Of a DNA stretch of 64,000 bases, positions 53,401 through 61,200 are shown one piece after another. The number at the start of each line of letters is the position of its first letter. Within the stretch, counting starts at the first letter, position 1. The position numbers and the translations under genes were made by a program. The stretch is from Glossina fuscipes (Eukaryota; Arthropoda; Insecta; Diptera; Glossinidae), in the NCBI RefSeq assembly GCF_014805625.2, contig NW_023998423.1, forward strand, positions 15,274,737 to 15,338,736, read 5' to 3'. Under the pieces are notes generated by a model. It did not search any database and had not been told where the DNA came from. It was given only the letters and a program-made list of their open reading frames with translations.

Positions 53401-54896
53401 AACTGCTGGCGCTGAATTTCAGATTTGAACTTGTGTCATGTGAATGTCATCGCCCTTTAGATATTTGTCCAATATATCATGCAATGTAAAAGTCGCCCAA
53501 AATCACGTTGGATTATCGCACAGTTTAATGAAGAGCTGAATAGGAATTTTCCCGGAACTCCTGTTATATGTTTAGAGGAAGAATTTACGTCAGCTCAATT
53601 GCAGTGAGCGTTTTCGATTTGCAAAGTCGCCTAATACGCAAGGCGGCCAGCGTAAGGAACACGAATTTGATAAATTGATGGTTGACATATTGGAAGCAAG
53701 GACTTTGTAGACAAGCTCCAAAAATATATTCCCACTTATGTTGACATGTTGATTACATTTTGTAATTGTAAAGATCTTTATAGAACAGTCTTTGTTTGAT
53801 AGAAATCGTGCGCCCCACATTGAACGTTTAGTAGACGAAAAAAATAAGTTTTAAGCAAAAAAAAACCGTTAACAGATGACATGCAACGACAACTTTTTAC
53901 TCCTTCCTACTAACGTTAAGCAGCAATTAAGCATTGCATCGGCTCGCAAATTCTAACATGCTTACATGGACTTTAGCTCTTCGTATACATCTCTTTGAAA
54001 TTCCATTGGCAATGGACTTTGTTCCTATAGGATCATGCATGAAACCATGCAAGCTGCAAAATGTTGCAATTTGTTTATCAAAATGAGTAAACCTTTTCGG
54101 CGAACCTTTTGCTTTAAAACATCAACAAGAATGGAAAATATTGTTATGCATTTTCCTAATTGAACGTTCAACGTTACAATGTTATATTTCCTTTTATTTA
54201 TTTTTTTTTTTTTTTAGCTTTTTTTTCTTTATTCAATGGATTATATTTGCAATAACGACTAGACGAGAAATATTTCAAATTTTTTATTAATATAATGAGA
54301 AAAAAAAAAAGAAGCATAATAATAAATAAATAAATTTCTTTATAAAAATTTTTCATATTCTATTTTTATTATCGCGTATTCTTTTTTTCATTATAATAAA
54401 AGGTTTTTTCCACAATTATTTTATTGTGCAACCATTTTCAAATGTCAGACCAACTATAAACTTCGCAAAGCTGTTTTACACACAATAGGAGTGTATGTTT
54501 GTGTGTGTGTGTGTGTGTATGTGTTTGTAATCGAGAGACAAACACTAAAGTATTTAACATTTTTGCTTCTTTTTTTTTTTNNNNNNNNNNGCTCTAACAA
54601 AAGCATTCACTACCACTGACGGCTTCTTTGTTTTCTTGACTGTTTGGTTGCTTGATTGTTTCGCCTCTGTTATGGTATGTGTTTGCTTATTACACTACTA
54701 CTAACTGTCTGTCTGGTTTGTTGCATTATTGCATGTTATTGAAGAAAACGTAAAGAAAACAAAAAAAAACAAAAAAAAAAAAATGAAATATTTACAAAAA
54801 CAAAACAAAACAAAAAGAAAAAAGAAAAGACAAAAACTTACCCGCAAGCAACGTAAATGTCAAAGTTATCCAAAAATGTGTTAACGGCAGATGCAT
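11477..54896 (-). CDS. hbs: Hibris-like nephrin-family adhesion receptor, whole gene (14 coding exons)
   Basis: Joined exons, in transcription order: 54896-54842, 15942-15454, 15393-15220, 15149-14996, 14925-14789, 14656-14354, 14273-13983, 13910-13608, 13542-13258, 13197-12916, 12859-12272, 12214-12003, 11906-11544, 11485-11477. They total 3645 nt, or 1214 residues plus stop, close to my recollection of about 1235 for Drosophila Hbs. The order is signal peptide (1-25), nine Ig domains (about 30-922), FN3 (about 925-1020), transmembrane helix (about 1039-1063), tail (1064-1214). Family knowledge: Hbs and its paralogue Sns are Ig receptors that bind Kirre/Rst in trans during myoblast fusion, nephrocyte diaphragm formation and eye cell sorting. 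Hbs is preferred over Sns because the tail is short and carries SNGIYIPSPSPASS and a YPPVxY end. All splice phases agree. Exon calls come from splice consensus and remembered homology, not transcripts. Confidence 0.88.
11544..11906 (-). CDS. hbs: hbs exon 13: cytoplasmic tail
   Basis: Residues 1092-1212. Features include TATYLVENVDIIQS, SYPPKYQESS, TPPYACNPD, a basic patch (NPKRHSSRNG), and two related Tyr/Pro blocks, GIYIPSPSPASS and GSYISSPSPAPP, before SYFNMSDKYISYPPV. Several tyrosines and PxxP segments could be docking sites for SH2 or SH3 adaptors (inference from the known signalling of this family). Reading past the donor gives only VSIRV and a stop at 11526. The donor G|GTGAGT and the next exon give a better family match. 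Confidence 0.9.
12003..12214 (-). CDS. hbs: hbs exon 12: juxtamembrane, transmembrane helix, start of tail
   Basis: Residues 1021-1091: a short acidic stalk (ELNEKDEMPN), a hydrophobic helix (about 1039-1063, MIIGITSAAMVLLILN onward), the stop-transfer RRQNK, then an acidic start of the cytoplasmic tail ending QSVYK. The exon ends in phase 0 at AAG|GTAGGC. Confidence 0.9.
12272..12859 (-). CDS. hbs: hbs exon 11: Ig9 and FN3
   Basis: Residues 825-1020. Ig9 has Cys850 (TRLTCRALA) and Cys907 (YECMARNAHG), with IWRRQGKDL between. FN3 follows: RPDTPLELLVNN, SWIPGFDGG, YRLRF, YVFSVMSANEAGGSKF. Ig repeats followed by a single membrane-proximal FN3 is the nephrin family plan. The donor is AAAAG|GTAAAT. 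Confidence 0.92.
12916..13197 (-). CDS. hbs: hbs exon 10: Ig8
   Basis: Residues 731-824: YPPHIESVSEGASFVPGED, cysteines in AVLACSIMAR and NFTCVVNNRRG, VTWLRSGYDL between them, ending LLIVQ. The acceptor is TTTTTGCAG and the donor CAAT|GTAAGC. Confidence 0.92.
13258..13542 (-). CDS. hbs: hbs exon 9: Ig7, lacking its first cysteine
   Basis: Residues 636-730: YPPKFDNTQTNTYVGIEG, YTWTKDGLPIL, and the F-strand cysteine in SYICEAMNSQG. The B-strand cysteine position reads LHIELHASG, with Leu near residue 660, so the usual Ig disulphide cannot form here. As I recall the fly family, this gap is conserved. Phase 1 at both ends. Confidence 0.9.
13608..13910 (-). CDS. hbs: hbs exon 8: Ig6
   Basis: Residues 535-635: FPPETVKITVEPKNLVPG, cysteines in AKLICDSSSSNPP and VYTCQSNNE, VSWWKDGIPVEG between them. 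This is one of the most conserved blocks of the Sns/Hbs family. The donor is GTAGGT and the phase is 1 at both ends. Confidence 0.92.
13983..14273 (-). CDS. hbs: hbs exon 7: Ig5
   Basis: Residues 438-534: YPPSPPLLTGYNDGD, cysteines in KKLQCSSLGG and AIYKCEIQS, LTWYKNDKK between them, and FATKTLSIH at the end. Phase 1 at both ends. Confidence 0.92.
14354..14656 (-). CDS. hbs: hbs exon 6: Ig4
   Basis: Residues 337-437, one whole Ig domain: FAPKEVTINGATEAKVGD, first cysteine in QLTCLTAPSN, ISWSLNGRPLG, second cysteine in VAVCHALN. Both ends are phase 1, as in most Ig-domain exons of this gene. Confidence 0.92.
14789..14925 (-). CDS. hbs: hbs exon 5: second half of Ig3
   Basis: Residues 291-336, TSGRLSENVYSF through the second Ig3 cysteine (ANLVCEAKN) to LTVL. 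The acceptor is TTTACAG and the donor TTAT|GTAAGT. This is the only Ig domain besides Ig2 that is split by an intron. Confidence 0.9.
14996..15149 (-). CDS. hbs: hbs exon 4: first half of Ig3
   Basis: Residues 240-290, from YPPGTPFFEGYSQGETL through the first Ig3 cysteine (KISCRSRGGNPPAQ) to SSPQ. The acceptor is ATATATAG and the donor CAACG|GTAAGT, leaving two bases of Arg291. Confidence 0.9.
15220..15393 (-). CDS. hbs: hbs exon 3: second half of Ig2
   Basis: Residues 182-239, including KRFTTIST, a DDDY segment and the second Ig2 cysteine in FSCEAKHKALPP, ending SVL. The acceptor was chosen as CGCTTAG|TTC, which gives a 60-nt intron with the strong GTAAGT donor and keeps the frame. The more obvious acceptor GACAG at 15408 would need the weaker donor GTAAAT at 15449 and a 42-nt intron. 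The first few residues are therefore less certain than the rest. Confidence 0.82.
15454..15942 (-). CDS. hbs: hbs exon 2: signal-peptide end, Ig1, first half of Ig2
   Basis: The exon follows acceptor TTTTAG and encodes residues 19-181. It completes the signal peptide (FSLCASQ), then Ig1 (KFRVTPHDLQ, Cys in TLLRCEV, WTKDGFALGFSAV, second Cys in YQCQVGP) and the first half of Ig2 (LTLKCIAQN, LLWNRDN). The exon ends at donor CAA|GTAAGT. The Ig1 strand around WTKDGFALGFSAV is a hallmark of the Sns/Hbs/nephrin first domain. Confidence 0.9.
18132..18162. repeat. Poly-A run (31 A)
   Basis: Longest homopolymer noticed in the window. It produces spurious poly-Phe and poly-Lys ORFs around it. Confidence 0.9.
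22620..22830 (-). repeat. (GTCY)n-core dispersed repeat, family A
   Basis: The reverse complement matches the copy at 1-240 block by block: GAAAAAGTGCTCCGAATCAT, AATAGCGTTCGTCCTTGAG, GTAAGTTAAACACAAGAAAA, CAGACGGACAGAAAAGCTTAG. Confidence 0.75.
23337..23438. repeat. (TA)n followed by (CATA)n microsatellite
   Basis: A TA run to 23379, then repeats of ATACATACATAA to about 23438. Confidence 0.92.
24413..24448. repeat. (TA)n microsatellite
   Basis: Perfect AT alternation. Confidence 0.92.
24904..24964. repeat. (TCA)n microsatellite
   Basis: Imperfect TCATCA run with interruptions (ATAATC, ATAACC, CGTC). Any ORF here is low complexity. Confidence 0.9.
31811..31856. repeat. 23-bp tandem duplication
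   Basis: GGTTGGATTAGGTAACGTAA(AAA) is followed directly by a copy with one change (G to A, GGTAACG to GATAACG). Confidence 0.9.
32385..32600 (-). repeat. (GTCY)n-core dispersed repeat, family A (partial)
   Basis: The reverse complement holds GAGAAAGTAATTCTGTTCGG, GGCGTTTATCCTTGACC and CTGTGCGTTGAACACAAG, as in the other copies. The (GTCY)n part is reduced. Confidence 0.6.
32900..33245 (+). repeat. (GTCY)n-core dispersed repeat, family A (3' part)
   Basis: It has an ACAGACAGACATTATTAGAC core, AAGCTGAAGTCGACCC, and a tail GGTAATACATACATCCGCAT...CATAAGTGATGA that matches the tail of the 56.6 kb copy (GTTGGCTACATCCGCACAAAC ... GACAAGTGATG). Confidence 0.6.
33919..33953. repeat. (TA)n microsatellite
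   Basis: Perfect AT alternation in hbs intron 1. Confidence 0.92.
35585..35985 (+). repeat. tRNA-derived SINE-like sequence
   Basis: The head has an A-box-like TAGCAAAATAGG and a B-box-like GATTCAAATCT about 45 nt later, spacing as in tRNA promoters. A tRNA-unrelated body follows, ending in GGGGCAGCCCCCAAGTGC and TTGTATTAAAAAAGTT. It may instead be unrelated sequence with chance boxes. A second, similar head occurs at 45.3 kb. Confidence 0.35.
37307..37335. repeat. (GT)n microsatellite
   Basis: Perfect TG alternation. Confidence 0.9.
39735..39990 (+). repeat. (GTCY)n-core dispersed repeat, family B
   Basis: Two (GTCY)n stretches (about 39750 and 39860), the second followed by GCGCAGAAATGAAAATGTCG and TTTGGCATGAACATTGGAAG. 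The latter resembles the family B copies at 50815, 58670 and 59000. Confidence 0.55.
41930..42350 (+). pseudogene. mariner transposase relic and 3' end, in hbs intron 1
   Basis: It contains DRELLPLADYSSDLFPSN, a stop, then HYFKSMQSCLANEQL, the decayed form of the mariner C-terminal motif (ELLPHPPYSPDLAPSDYH type). The terminal AT-rich stretch and AAAAACGTCGAGAATAC at about 42322 resemble the 3' end of irritans-type mariners. Stop codons and substitutions show it is inactive. Confidence 0.65.
42980..43190 (+). repeat. (GTCY)n-core dispersed repeat, family A
   Basis: AGTGATCGAAAAAATTGTCT, TTTTCAATAGCATCC, GACGGACAGACGGACAGACA, CGATTCAGAAAGTAATTC, then a GACATAGGGTAC end. It is nearly collinear with the copies at 1 and 56632. 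Confidence 0.75.
45320..45520 (+). repeat. tRNA-derived SINE-like sequence
   Basis: GACGCATAGCCGAGTAGAG (A box) and GGATTCAAATCTC (B box) about 32 nt apart, the normal tRNA gene spacing. No acceptor stem pairing or CCA-end context is evident, so this is not a tRNA gene. The sequence ends near GGGGGAAAAAAATTTG, a possible short A-tail. The B box and following bases match the 35.6 kb sequence. Confidence 0.4.
46649..46680. repeat. (ATGT)n microsatellite
   Basis: About eight ATGT units. Confidence 0.9.
47449..47482. repeat. (TA)n microsatellite
   Basis: Perfect TA alternation following TATATGTATATG. Confidence 0.9.
48489..49230 (+). pseudogene. mariner transposase relic with internal deletion, in hbs intron 1
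   Basis: The best preserved of three mariner copies. N-terminal helix-turn-helix remnants: ESAAEAYGDAASS, KCRFWFQ, ERPRGPKNFEDNKLQ. Then QTLKELSSTLTVDSHKVLR, followed directly by VVYYELLKPNETG and LLHNNARPHVAKVV, WEVLPWLADSSAIAPSNYH, LMQHGLTGRPFRNVEEVRK, and a closing EKVMEN-like tail. The block with the first catalytic Asp (TGDEKW region) is deleted near 48750. The second Asp is Asn (HNNARPH, normally HDNARPH), and the PD and SD positions of the last motif are altered. The element is clearly dead. Confidence 0.85.
49800..50460. repeat. Diverged tandem array, unit about 120-135 bp
   Basis: The block (A)CTGCTGAGTTG, or its variant CTCCTGAGT, occurs at about 49944, 50064, 50199 and 50331. Each copy is followed by a GATAAATCAACA-like block, a TAATAAAATAAAAG-like block, AGAGTTGA, and AAACTGTA...TATGGATAAATG leading into the next unit. 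Units have diverged by substitutions and indels. An older, weaker unit may begin near 49800. Confidence 0.7.
50810..50930 (+). repeat. (GTCY)n-core dispersed repeat, family B
   Basis: CCCGTCTGTCCGTTTGCCTG, then TGTTGTAAACATTCTCCTGG and TTTGGCAGAAACATTCGAAG. Same block order as the reversed copies at 58670 and 59000. Confidence 0.65.
52585..54180 (+). other. GC-richer island and decayed coding-like segment, unidentified
   Basis: 52585-53110 is less AT-rich than the rest of the intron and carries repeated phrases such as GGTCAACACTAAG and GATCAACGCTACG, as in an old element terminal region. 53460-54050 gives protein-like pieces in changing plus frames (SRWIIAQFNEELNRNFPG, GGQRKEHEFDKLMVDILEAR, DFVDKLQKYIPTYVDMLIT). 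Together they look like an old transposable element, but no family motif could be named. Confidence 0.3.
54581..54590. other. Assembly gap (10 N)
   Basis: Ten N follow a poly-T run at 54571-54580. The gap lies 251 bp from hbs exon 1 on the intron side, so the true distance and intervening sequence are unknown. Confidence 0.99.
54842..54896 (-). CDS. hbs: hbs exon 1: signal-peptide start
   Basis: The exon encodes 18 residues beginning MHLPLTHFWITL plus one base (G), then a strong donor GTAAGT. Joining to GC at the start of exon 2 gives Gly19 and a typical signal peptide: a hydrophobic core at residues 8-22 and a small-residue cleavage site (Cys-Ala-Ser, about 23-25) just before the mature QSPPVQKF. 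The phase (1) matches exon 2 exactly, and exon 2 has no start of its own that avoids its acceptor. The start has A at -3. An in-frame ATG at 55001 would add a 35-residue Arg/Lys- and Val-rich extension that does not look like a signal peptide, so it was not used. A short out-of-frame ATG lies at 54904. Confidence 0.8.
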
Positions 54897-56631
54897 CTTT
54901 GCATTAAATATTATGAAAATACACACACGCACAAAAACACAAACACGCACAAAGAGACACTGGGGTATATATTTATATTTAAAGCGAGTAAGCAGACGCA
55001 CAACTGTTGGCTATACGAAAAAGTCAGTCCTTTTACGTTGAAAAAGAAGTTTAACTTCAATGCGTTGAAAACAAGTTTATTCCTTAACGATTATCTACTG
55101 ACTGATTGTATCATCTGCCAGTTGTTATTGTTGTTGCTGTAGTCGGTGCACATGCCAACATAAAAATTATATTTTAACTCAATTTAAACATAATTTCAGC
55201 TGTTACGTCTTATTTGATGTTTTCAAGTTTATTTCTTTTCTTGGAATATTTTCATATTTTGTTTCTCTTTTTTCTTTTCGCCTTAACACCAGCAGTCATC
55301 AGTAAATTATCTAAAGTACTTATTTCTTAACTTTCTTTTTTTACATAATTTTTTTTTATCTTTATTTTTTTTGTATTTTTTTTTAATTTAATCTCTTACA
55401 AGATTTGCTTTAGTTCAAAAAGAATTCCTTTAGTCCAAGCGAAAGCATTAGAGGAATGCAACGTTCACGTTAAACAAAAATACCGGCTTTATATTAATAA
55501 TAAAAGCCATAAATAAAAAATAAAAAAACATCAGCGCAAGGATTGGTTTACTTGCTTGCTAATAGCATCGTCATAGATTCACACAAAAAGTTCACTTTCT
55601 ATCGTTCACTTTAAATGATGTTGTATTCACTTTTGCGGCTCAAACTCAACTGATTAGCCGCAACTGGAATTGAAGTTTGTCAAGCGAATTTTGTGCAAAT
55701 ACATGAAACGACAACGATGTATTTAATTTCTCTTGTATACCCCACACTTACACATTTACGCGCGTAAGCATAGGCAGCCATCAAGTTTATGACAACGCTG
55801 CTGACAGAGAAATGGAGTAATTTTGTATCGCACGCAATTACTATTACGTAAAGCAAAATCTATCTCAAAATCCGCGCGTATGTCTCTGCTCTCCAAGAAG
55901 TTTTTTACGTTTGATTTGAAATGCATTAAGATGTTTGGCTTAGCATATAGGACTCAATGTTTCTTGTAATCAGTTGGCAGTTGCCTTCTTCTTCTTCTTC
56001 TTCTTCTATCATCCCAATGTTAGTTAATTGTCGACTTCAAACAATATGTTCGTTGCGTAATGTCGGATTGGTTTAAAGGTTCGCTTAGAACTCGAACCTT
56101 GAAATATTACAAAATTTCATTTTTACTTCCTTTTGTAAATCAAAACGCAATTAAAGAGTAATCTGGTTGCAGAGATTTTTCGAAGTTCAAACCTTATGCT
56201 TAACATCTCGTCAAAAATATTAAGTTACTCTTAAGGCTCAAAACCCTATAGAAAGAGAAAAATGATTTATACTAAGGTTCTTAACTAACATAGTATAAAA
56301 CTTATCAGAACTTGGAATATAATACTTTTAAGCAATCTGATTAGTAGTATAGTATATATATAAATATATATATATATACGAGGGTGTATTGTAAATTAGA
56401 AGCCGTACCGCATGAGCTTATCAATGCAAGTGCCTTTATTCTTAGATTAGCAACATCTTAACTGACATATATGTCGAATTTCGCACTGATATCATCAATA
56501 TACGGTTAGCGTATGCATGCTTCGATATTTAAACTGAATAAAAGGACTACGGTAAATCCCCTCTCATTAAATGCTCCTCACCACCCAACACTTATGCATA
56601 GAACGACTTTTCAAAATTAAGTTGCTTGTCT

Positions 56632-56920
56632 AGGGAAAGTTATTGAAAAGGTGACCCATCCGAACTATTCTCAATAGCAAAGCAAAGCAGTGCACCAGTT
56701 TCCATCGAAGAGCCTTAAAAATTTCAGCCTGCAAATTGAGCGCAAGGACGCAAAACGGAGAGACAGACAGATAATCTTAAGCCGACGCAGAAAGTAATTC
56801 TCACTCGACCGGTATAATAAAAAATAGGAGCTATCTCGAGTTCTTCTGGGTGTTGGCTACATCCGCACAAACTTAACATACCATCATATGACAAGTGATG
56901 TAGAGTATTTATGAATGAAA
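56632..56920 (+). repeat. (GTCY)n-core dispersed repeat, family A
   Basis: GTTATTGAAAAGGTGACCCA, TTCTCAATAGC, GAGAGACAGACAGATAATC, CGCAGAAAGTAATTCTCAC, and the tail GACAAGTGATGTAGAGTATT. It lies in the 5' flank of hbs. Confidence 0.7.
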
Positions 56921-58609
56921 AAGTTCAGCAAGAAATTGACTTTAAAAATTACATTTCAACCTTCGAAATGTTAAAAAAGACGAGCGACGTTTTTTGCTTG
57001 CTTTAAGTTGTTGAAAGAAGGCAGAGAAAGCGTAGAAGAGTATCAACTCCTTGCAGGCTTTAAAGAACTCAAGGATTTCACGCTTTAATTGACGCAAATA
57101 TTATTTCAGTCCGTACAATCGAGATCAGTTAACTATCAGGTCTTACGATAATGCGGTTTTTCCCATGGCATTAATTCATTAAGAATTATTCGCCCGCAGT
57201 TAAGATCGAATCATTCTGCGATTCGCTTGACTTTTGACACCATTCTCGAAGCTTAAAAACCGCCATGAGCACATCAAACTGAGGCAGTTAGCCATAGGTG
57301 AAACAAAAAAATTAACTTTTTTAAATGAGAGTAAAGAAGTGTATCTTATTAGCAAAGGGAGATATTGGGTTGAAAGTTGACAGACATCACAATTGTAGGG
57401 AAAAGAACTAGTCTTCTAGATAGGAAAAATTCGAAAATTATTATACGCTTGCAGCCTTGTATAACAGTTAGACAGTCGTTTAAAGCAAGAGTTAGCGGCT
57501 ATAAAAGCTTTCTTCACTATTGATATTGGGCAGAAATATGGACAGAATTTTCACAATACGTTGGCTGGAAAGTCTCAAGAGGCAGCATACAGTCAAACTG
57601 TTGGTTATTTGCAGCACCGTTAGGAAGTTGACAAGAAAAAGTTATGAAGAATCTTCGAAAAAAGTTGTAAAATTTTCAATAAGAACACTCTTATGCCTTA
57701 GTCCTCCATAGTCTCTAAAGTCAAAGCAGGTCTTAGAAAACCTACTCAGTCTTATAAAAGAATGATTAGAATATTTTCATGAAATGCTTGAGTAAAAAAT
57801 AACTGAGATGGTTTACTACGACTGCTGTACTTGATCATTTAATTTCCCGCATCTTTATGCGTATCTTAAGTTTAGGCAACAACAGATTAGCCTGCGAACC
57901 AGCAAAAGTGATTAACGCATAACTAAGGAAGCAGACAGCTAAGCGAAAATTACAAAATTCACTACATCCGATAAATCTTGCACTGTAGGTTAATTTATTA
58001 TGTATTTTAATCCTTGGTGCGTGTACTTTACAAACTCTCTCTGTCCAAACATATGCCTTCGATTCTTTCTTCACTGCTTATAAACTTACAAACTCCTCAT
58101 ATAGTTTTGCGTGGGTTCCTATCTTGAACACCTAACCCCACGGCATCCAATGGCGCACAAGTTATCTTGACAGAGAGACGAGAATAATGTTTTCTTGTAA
58201 ATACGAATTTTTTGGACCAACCAACATATTGACATTTTCTTATTGTTATATGGAGATACATGACAAATTCCACATTTCTTTCAATAATAAATCTCTTGAT
58301 AAATCCTATCGGGCGTCTTTGTATTATGACACCCGCACGTAAATCATTATGCAAATTTTTATTTTTTTTTGTTTCTTTTCCAACATTTTATAAAGTTTCG
58401 TTTTCTGTACCATTAAATAGATTTCATTCAGACTTATTTCATCAAATGTCCGATTTTCGTGACAATACTATGCTTTTCCACTCTTACAATTTATTAAATA
58501 CTAATTGGCGGGAGAACAGCTCTCGTGAAAAATTGTGAAGTAGGCGCAGATGATTTTTTCTATTGTGAACGTAAAAGTTTTTGTCGTATAGACATGTGGG
58601 CGTTGTAGG

Positions 58610-58790
58610 CGTGTTCTTCGAAAACTTGAAATCATTTCCAAATTCCTTTGCAAATTTGTAGGCGCTATATGCATTGTTTCTAACAGGAGAATGTTTACCA
58701 CAAATGCTTCACTGTTGCGCAGACAGACAGATGGACAGAGAAACAGACGGACATGTTTAATTGCATTCCAAATTTGAAATTGGCTAAGAA
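58610..58790 (-). repeat. (GTCY)n-core dispersed repeat, family B
   Basis: The reverse complement reads GTCCGTCTGTTTCTCTGTCC, then TTTGTGGTAAACATTCTCCT. It is followed by unique sequence. Confidence 0.6.
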
Positions 58791-58999
58791 TTTTTATATT
58801 TTTGGCGTTTTTTGATGCTTGATACCCTATAATATTGCGTAGGCCTGGTCAATTTTTCCCATTTGCCGGCGTCGCTCATAAAAAAAGCGTTCAAATTTCT
58901 GCAGATTTATTTACCGCAATTTTCTGGTAATGATCAAAAAATCAGTTTAGTAATCCTTTTGAAAAACGGAGTTATTCTCAGTTTACGTGGTCGGATCCA

Positions 59000-59160
59000 A
59001 TTTAGCCGATTTTCATTACGAAACTGGCGTAAAAGAACTTTCATGTTTTCTGCCAAGTCGATGGTGTCATATTTGTGGCCAGGAAAATGTTTACAACAGG
59101 CATTAGACAGACGGACGGACGGACGGACATGCTTAAATCGATTTAGAATTTGATGCTGAT
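59000..59160 (-). repeat. (GTCY)n-core dispersed repeat, family B
   Basis: The reverse complement reads GTCCGTCCGTCCGTCTGTCT, AATGCCTGTTGTAAACATTT, TCCTGGCCACAAATATG, TTGGCAGAAAACATGAAAG. It is the cleanest family B copy. Confidence 0.65.
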
Positions 59161-60807
59161 CAATAATACATAATTTATGCGATCTCAGATTCTTACTTCA
59201 TGGGCGTGATGGGTATAAAAACATATTTATTTATTTATATTATTTATTTATTTTATTCCACTTATACTAGAAACTCAACTAAACAAATAACAGTCGAGTT
59301 CAATAGGCTCTTAATGCAAAACTAATATTAATTAACAATAAAGTTGAGTATAAGCATAATAAAACAAATAAGAAGGAAAAAAAAGAAAAAGAAAAAAGAA
59401 AAAAAGCATGTACACAACCGGTACAGGACCAAATTGCAAATGAACCCCTAAGCCATGCATAAGCCTGGCAACCGATAATAAATTGACAATAATTCACTTT
59501 CGAAACGTAACGACTTTTTAAGGATGAAAGCTAGTTTAAATACGACATAGGTAAATCGCGCGTATTAAGCAATGTTGCTTTAATGGACTTTAAAGAGTCC
59601 GATAACGAGAATAAATGATAGACGTCATTTAGGTTCTTGCAAACGACTCTGAGCGGATTGAACAGCTCATAATTAAATTTACACTGATTAAGCTTAACCA
59701 AGATAAAATGCCTAGAGAAGCGGTTAGGGACATTAAAGCTTATTTCACCAAGTAATGAAGGCGAGTCAATAGCACCATTTATTACTTTAATTAGAAAGGA
59801 AACGCCAAGAACAAATCTACGTTTCTCCAGAGACGGTAGGGACAGCAGAAGCAACCTATTTTCATACGGAGGAAGAAAGGCAATCGGATCCCAACTCATA
59901 TTAATGGTAGATAAAAATATTTTCCGAAAAAAAACTGCGAAAAGTCACTGAGCGTTTAGTTCTAAATTGCTGTTTATCGCGAAGTAAAAAAAAATAAATA
60001 AACTAAGTACCAAACTTAAAGAAGTATTAGGTAGCAAGCACATGTAAAACAAAGCAAAGCTTTAGTTACGATCACAAAACCGCGAAAACTAAATTGTTTG
60101 CTATTAACTGTCATGCACAGTTGAAGGCACGAACACTGAAAGAATGCAATGTGCAAACCGAGTTATAACAATTTTCAGAGATATTACGTAGCTTTAGATT
60201 TTTCATATATCTTGAAACCTGTTGAAATACGTCGGAAAAATCTTATTGCATTCCTATGAGCAAAAACCTTCAGTTGCTTAATCGTTCATTCAGCGTCGTT
60301 TGTATGCGGGGAGGCATATTTCAAGCAATTTTGGCGGTGATACATCCCGGAAATAGTAATGAAATTAGGTTTTCTTGCTAAGTCTCAGCGTCCCTGAAGA
60401 CATATTAAAAATCTTTGCTAAAACTTTTTATAACCTACTGTGTATATTGTAACTTTCCGCCGATTGCATACATGCACTATAACACCATATATGATTTCGT
60501 GCTTTATTTTCTAATAATCATCGTTTTGTTATTCTTTCCATATCGTTCAATTATCAATTACGTTGGCAGAGGCGTAAACCACTTTTTAGCAAAGACAAAA
60601 ATAACAACAAACACAACTCCTTATATGGTTACACAAATATTCGCAAACACAGCCCCATTATAGTTGAAAGAAAATTATTTTCTGCAAATAAAAGCATACA
60701 CGCCCACCACCACAACAAATATAAACTCGCAACAAACAAAAGAAAAACTACGACTGATTCGTATAATTAAAAGATGTGTGTGTGCTTTATGAGTTGCTCC
60801 AACTAAC

Positions 60808-61200
60808 CTTCAAGACCAAGGAATTCTCTCGCAAATGCTGCTCCTTCGTATTCCACTCGCCTCCTCGTCGGGATTGTTATCGTTTGAATCTGAATCAATT
60901 TGCAGTAACTTTTTGGTATTTTCCGCTTTGCTTGCAAGGGTGCGTGGTGTTCTAACACAGGGTAAATCTACTGGCTTAGTAATTTAAATAAGTTTTCATA
61001 CTTTTTGCTGGTCCGTTTCGAGATTGTGTTCCTCAGGGCCAAACAATGGAATAACTTCGTTATAAATGCTAATCACACCTTAATTTTCTTATCATAATTT
61101 TGTTCTACTTCGATCAGATTTTTTAAGTAACTCTCCAAACCTTCTCCGTTCTCATTATTTTGGGTTACGAAGCAAGATTGTCACTTGCTTCCTGTTCCAT
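60808..61200 (-). pseudogene. Unidentified broken coding-like segments
   Basis: Successive minus-strand pieces look coding but sit in different frames: MEQEASDNLAS from 61200, NNENGEGLESYLKNLIEVEQ then NYDKKIK, VIPLFGPEEHNLETDQQK (about 61005-61060), and PVDLPCVRTPRTLASKAEN with an acidic QIDSDSNDNNPDEEASG stretch ending in a stop at about 60810. Gaps between pieces are only 24-27 nt, too short for introns, so a decayed gene is more likely than a working one. A donor-like GAAG|GTTAGT lies at about 60807. Function unknown. Confidence 0.3.

Larger units (their letters stand above)
15943..54841 (-). other. hbs: hbs intron 1 (38.9 kb)
   Basis: It is bounded by donor GTAAGT at 54841 and acceptor CATTTTAG at 15943. 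No convincing host gene is nested inside. The content is AT-rich unique sequence, long homopolymers and microsatellites, mariner relics, (GTCY)n-core repeats, two SINE-like sequences and one tandem array. 15943-22600 and 25600-31000 show nothing I can name apart from simple repeats and low-complexity ORFs. First introns of this size in fly developmental genes often hold enhancers, but I cannot point to specific sites. Confidence 0.75.
54897..60800. other. hbs 5' flank, promoter not resolved
   Basis: It must contain any 5' UTR and possibly the promoter. Initiator-like TCAGTT (minus strand, about 55653) and TCAGTC (about 55107) are present but lack a matching DPE, so none is called. A (TCT)n run lies at 55987-56007, and repeats of families A and B at 56.6, 58.6 and 59.0 kb. 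No supported ORF. Confidence 0.5.

Noticed and set aside
54897..55001. In-frame upstream ATG of hbs exon 1
   Set aside because: It would place a long basic/Val-rich extension before the signal peptide; the ATG at 54896 gives a normal signal peptide and has A at -3.
55100..55660. Initiator-like TCAGTT/TCAGTC sites for the hbs promoter
   Set aside because: Several equal candidates, none with a matching downstream element or TATA box; no basis to choose.
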